The translations under genes and the position numbers were made by a program. Below are positions 61,436 to 64,000 of a DNA stretch of 64,000 nt, piece by piece. Position 1 is the stretch's first letter. Each line of letters begins with the position of its first letter. Origin of the DNA: Laceyella putida (GTDB lineage Bacteria > Bacillota > Bacilli > Thermoactinomycetales > Thermoactinomycetaceae); NCBI RefSeq assembly GCF_042665195.1, contig NZ_JBHTBW010000047.1, forward strand, positions 62,001 to 126,000, given 5' to 3'. The notes beneath the pieces were generated by a model. The model worked only from the letters and a program-made list of their open reading frames with translations, had not been told where the DNA came from and ran no database searches.

Positions 61436-61948
61436 ATGCGATTCGAAACAAAACGGGTGGAAACGATTCCGTTCACAGCGGAGCGGATGGAGCAGGTGAT
61501 CAAGGACAAGGGTAAGTTGGCTGAACTCCTTCAAGTTCATGTTCCTGATGACTGGCCCCATCCTGATCTGGCGGAAGCGTTGCCCATCATCTATGAACAT
61601 CAGCGCCTGCATCCCACGGAGATCGTCTGGGATGCGCTGGTGATTAACAAAGAGACACGAGAATTGATCGGTGATGTGGGGTTTAAAGGCGGACCGGACG
61701 CCTCTGGGACGGTGGATATCGGTTACAGCATTGTGCCGCCCTATCAGGGGCAGGGATATGCGACGGAAATCGCCCAAGCGGCCGTGTCATGGGTCAAGCG
61801 ACAACCCGGAATCAAACGGATCACCGCCGAGTGCGACATCGAAAATAAAGCGTCCATCCGCGTGCTGGAGAAAACGGGCTTTGTCCGAGTAGGGCAAGAC
61901 GGAATCTGGTTAAAGTGGTTATGGAAGAAATCGAAGGGAAACGATTAA
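61436..61948 (+). CDS. GNAT N-acetyltransferase, RimJ/RimL type
   Basis: 170-aa acetyltransferase of the Acetyltransf_3 group. ATG 61436 follows AAAGGAG; longer in-frame starts lack a site. WDALVINKETRELIGDVGFKGGPDASGTVDIGYSIVPPYQGQGYATEIAQA contains the beta-strand core and the acetyl-CoA loop QGQGYA. AECDIENKASIRVLEKTGF is the typical end of the fold. Ribosomal-protein or small-molecule N-acetylation is possible; the substrate is unknown. It is monocistronic here. Confidence 0.85.
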   Translation: MRFETKRVETIPFTAERMEQVIKDKGKLAELLQVHVPDDWPHPDLAEALPIIYEHQRLHPTEIVWDALVINKETRELIGDVGFKGGPDASGTVDIGYSIVPPYQGQGYATEIAQAAVSWVKRQPGIKRITAECDIENKASIRVLEKTGFVRVGQDGIWLKWLWKKSKGND

Positions 61949-62040
61949 GAACGCGGTTTTGGTTTATGCTAAGAAAGAGCGCCGGTTCTCTGAAGGGACG
62001 TTGTCAGCGGTTACACCGGGTCATACGCCCTTTTGTGCTT

Positions 62041-62069
62041 TTGAAATGTGATGATGATTAAGGTACAAT
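62041..62069 (+). promoter_or_regulatory. Sigma-A promoter of pgi
   Basis: TTGAAA (62041-62046), 17-base spacer, TACAAT (62064-62069), about 53 bases upstream of the start. Confidence 0.72.
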
Positions 62070-62122
62070 GTGTGTTGATTCGGCAACCATTTCTTGAGTA
62101 TATAAAATTGGATGGTGAAAAC

Positions 62123-63475
62123 ATGAATTTATTATCCTTCGATTATTCCAAAGCGCGCTCTTTCATTCAAGACCATGAAGTTTCCCAATTAAGCCAAGCG
62201 ATTCACTTGGCCCATGACATGTTACATAATAAAACGGGTGCTGGTGCCGACTTCCTCGGTTGGATCGACTTGCCACGTGACTACGACAAAGAAGAGTTTT
62301 CCCGCATCAAAAAGGCGGCGGCAAAAATCCAATCGGACTCCGATGCCCTTGTCGTCATTGGCATCGGCGGGTCTTACCTCGGAGCTCGGGCGGCGATCGA
62401 AATGCTGACCCACACCTTCTACAACCAATTGCCAAAAGGCAAACGGAATACGCCTGAAATCTATTTTGTCGGCCATCATATCAGCTCCACTTATGTGGCG
62501 GAACTCCTGGAGCTCTTGGAAGGCAAAGACGTAAGTGTAAACGTCATCTCCAAGTCGGGTACCACCACTGAACCGGCCATCGCTTTCCGCATCTTCCGTG
62601 AATATTTGGAAGCGCGTTATGGCAAGGAGGAAGCGCGCCGCCGGATTTATGCGACCACGGACCGTGCCAAAGGGGCATTGAAAAAGCTGGCGGATGAAGA
62701 AGGCTACGAAAGCTTCGTCATTCCGGATGATGTGGGCGGGCGCTATTCTGTCCTCACCGCCGTGGGCCTCTTGCCGATCGCGACAGCCGGGATCGATATC
62801 GACGCGATGATGGCGGGCGCGCAAACCGGGATGCAAGTGTACGGCGTGGCAGATTTGGAGCAGAATGAAGCGTACCAATATGCGGCTGTGCGGAATGCCC
62901 TATATCGCAAAGGCAAAACGACCGAGCTGTTGGTCAACTATGACCCATCCCTCCAATATTTTAGCGAGTGGTGGAAACAACTGTATGGCGAAAGTGAAGG
63001 AAAAGACCAAAAAGGCATCTTCCCGGCTTCCGTGAATTTCACCACGGATTTGCACTCCATGGGACAATATATCCAAGAAGGCTTGCGTAACATCTTTGAA
63101 ACGGTTGTCTTTGTTGAGAAATCGGCGAAACCGATCACCATCAAAGAAGAAGCGAGCGATCTCGATGGTCTGAACTACCTGGCCGGAAAAGACCTTGATT
63201 TCGTCAACACCAAGGCCTTTGAAGGAACCATGCTGGCGCATACCGATGGCGGGGTGCCCAACTTGGTTGTCAAAGTGAAGGAAGCCTCTCCGTTCGCGTT
63301 TGGGCAACTGGTCTACTTCTTTGAAAAAGCGTGCGGCATCAGCGGTTATTTGCTTGGCGTGAACCCGTTTGACCAGCCAGGGGTGGAAGCGTATAAGAAA
63401 AATATGTTTGCCCTTCTCGGCAAACCCGGTTTTGAAGCGGAGCGTGAAGCGCTGTTGCAGCGGTTGGAGAAATAG
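62123..63475 (+). CDS. pgi: Glucose-6-phosphate isomerase
   Basis: Interconverts glucose-6-phosphate and fructose-6-phosphate. 450 aa, the same length as the B. subtilis enzyme. ATG 62123 with GGATGGTGA before it; longer in-frame starts lie inside the promoter region. VVIGIGGSYLGARAAIE, VISKSGTTTEPAIAFR (sugar-phosphate site), the long pattern DVGGRYSVLTAVGLLPIA, and GVNPFDQPGVEAYKKN near the C-terminus are diagnostic. Confidence 0.97.
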   Translation: MNLLSFDYSKARSFIQDHEVSQLSQAIHLAHDMLHNKTGAGADFLGWIDLPRDYDKEEFSRIKKAAAKIQSDSDALVVIGIGGSYLGARAAIEMLTHTFYNQLPKGKRNTPEIYFVGHHISSTYVAELLELLEGKDVSVNVISKSGTTTEPAIAFRIFREYLEARYGKEEARRRIYATTDRAKGALKKLADEEGYESFVIPDDVGGRYSVLTAVGLLPIATAGIDIDAMMAGAQTGMQVYGVADLEQNEAYQYAAVRNALYRKGKTTELLVNYDPSLQYFSEWWKQLYGESEGKDQKGIFPASVNFTTDLHSMGQYIQEGLRNIFETVVFVEKSAKPITIKEEASDLDGLNYLAGKDLDFVNTKAFEGTMLAHTDGGVPNLVVKVKEASPFAFGQLVYFFEKACGISGYLLGVNPFDQPGVEAYKKNMFALLGKPGFEAEREALLQRLEK

Positions 63476-63487
63476 ATATGTGTACCC

Positions 63488-63517
63488 ATCATGGCGGCTA
63501 TGATTAGCCGCCATGAT
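63488..63517 (+). terminator. Hairpin after pgi, probable terminator
   Basis: A 13-bp perfect stem, ATCATGGCGGCTA with TAGCCGCCATGAT, around TGAT. The T-tract afterwards is weak (TTCTGTATTG). Confidence 0.6.
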
Positions 63518-63811
63518 TTCTGTATTGAAACCTTTACAAATTTCCGAAAACAATCTAAGATAATTTACAAGCTTAATTAATGAAGAACAAGGAAGGATTC
63601 AGCTCTCAGGGGATTGGCAATAAGTGGGCAAGGCAGCAGGAGAGGAATTGCTTATTTTCATATCGAATAGAAAACATTAAAACATTGTAGAAAAAGATGG
63701 ACAAATTTTCATTTTGCGCATAGTATGAACGTTGGTTAGGAATCATTTCATGTCATTAGACAACGGTTAAGCGAAATCCTTTTGTTGATTGAGACCGAAA
63801 GGGGGAAGCGG
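63518..63811. other. AT-rich intergenic region upstream of the ROK regulator
   Basis: No gene seen. The base composition is clearly more AT-rich than in the surrounding genes. It should contain the promoter of the regulator at 63812, but I found no convincing hexamer pair. Confidence 0.5.
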
Positions 63812-64000
63812 ATGCAGACGGGAAGTTTTCAATGGATGAAATCATTGAATAAGTCTACCATTTTAAATATGGTTCGTTTGCATGGCCCAATTTCAAGGGC
63901 GGAAATCGCGAAGTTAACCAAGCTGACACCGCCGACGGTGACCAATATCGTAAGTGAGTTGTTGCAAGATGGATTGATAGTGGAAAGCAATTTGGGTGAA
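63812..64000 (+). CDS. ROK-family transcriptional regulator, N-terminal part only
   Basis: The frame is open to the window end: 63 codons from ATG 63812, preceded by AAAGGGGGAAG. MKSLNKSTILNMVRLHGPISRAEIAKLTKLTPPTVTNIVSELLQDGLIVE is the MarR-like helix-turn-helix found at the start of XylR/NagC-type ROK repressors. The sugar-binding ROK domain should follow outside the window. Its sugar cannot be told from this part. A xylose- or glucose-related repressor is plausible next to pgi. Confidence 0.82.
   Translation, partial: MQTGSFQWMKSLNKSTILNMVRLHGPISRAEIAKLTKLTPPTVTNIVSELLQDGLIVESNLGE

Noticed and set aside
1..64000. Mobile elements, prophage, CRISPR arrays, tRNA or rRNA genes
   Set aside because: No transposase, integrase or cas motif, no regularly spaced repeats and no tRNA- or rRNA-like sequence were seen. 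The only tandem repeats are the divIVA units and the mraZ operator.

Overview
The window is a chromosomal segment of about 50% GC from an endospore-forming, mDAP-peptidoglycan Firmicute of the order Bacillales. Gene order follows the Bacillus subtilis ylbQ-yllA-mraZ...ftsZ-spoIIGA-sigE-sigG-ylm-divIVA-ileS-lspA-pyr block closely. Bacillithiol synthesis (bshC), pro-sigma-E/SpoIIGA, sigma-G, SpoVD/SpoVE, a T-box ileS leader and PyrR attenuators all fit. The differences (ahcY beside mraZ, murF and murA inside the division cluster, a long DivIVA, no pyrK/pyrD) suggest a non-Bacillus family. Thermoactinomycetaceae, which grow as hyphae, is my best guess. It is an inference, not something the sequence proves.

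Layout: (1) 1-3133, the end of a leucine/acyl-CoA catabolic operon of the yngGFE type: HMG-CoA lyase (cut by the window edge), enoyl-CoA hydratase and carboxyltransferase, closed by a terminator. (2) 3153-8585, ketopantoate reductase, an MFS transporter, bshC and ahcY. (3) 8594-28050, the division and cell-wall cluster: mraZ, rsmH, ftsL, pbpB, spoVD, murE, murF, mraY, murD, spoVE/ftsW, murG, murB, murA, divIB, ftsA, ftsZ. It is broken internally by terminators around spoVD and after murA. (4) 28207-30886, the sporulation block spoIIGA-sigE-sigG, with a Spo0A-type promoter and a hairpin that can cover the sigG ribosome binding site. (5) 30968-35484, ylmC-pgeF-ylmE-sepF-ylmG-ylmH-divIVA. (6) 35543-38750, a T-box leader and ileS. 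(7) 38971-42817, a minus-strand amino-acid permease, then a DksA/TraR-type protein, lspA and an rluD-like gene. (8) 42830-53107, the pyrimidine operon pyrR-pyrP-pyrB-pyrC-carA-carB-pyrF-pyrE with two PyrR attenuators. (9) 53073-64000, mixed genes: GNAT, an sdpI/sdpR-like pair, rqcH, a Ca-type P-ATPase, dapF, a lipoprotein, a second GNAT, pgi and the start of a ROK-family regulator.

The genes form a few working units. MurA to MurG, MraY, SpoVE, SpoVD and PbpB make lipid II and septal or spore peptidoglycan. DapF makes the meso-DAP that MurE adds. FtsA, FtsZ, SepF, DivIVA, DivIB and FtsL build the divisome, and SpoIIGA activates sigma-E. The pyr operon turns bicarbonate, glutamine and aspartate into UMP, except for the dihydroorotate dehydrogenase step, which is not encoded here. 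RqcH and YlmH are both linked to ribosome-associated quality control.

I found no mobile elements, CRISPR arrays, tRNA or rRNA genes. I did not find an unmistakably new multi-gene system. The strongest unusual signals are regulatory (the sigG leader hairpin, the 10-bp MraZ operator repeats, the 22-bp-spaced spoIIG promoter) and architectural (the extended repeat-bearing DivIVA, a PBP2B without PASTA domains, the missing pyrK/pyrD). All assignments come from reading motifs and synteny. No database search was run.
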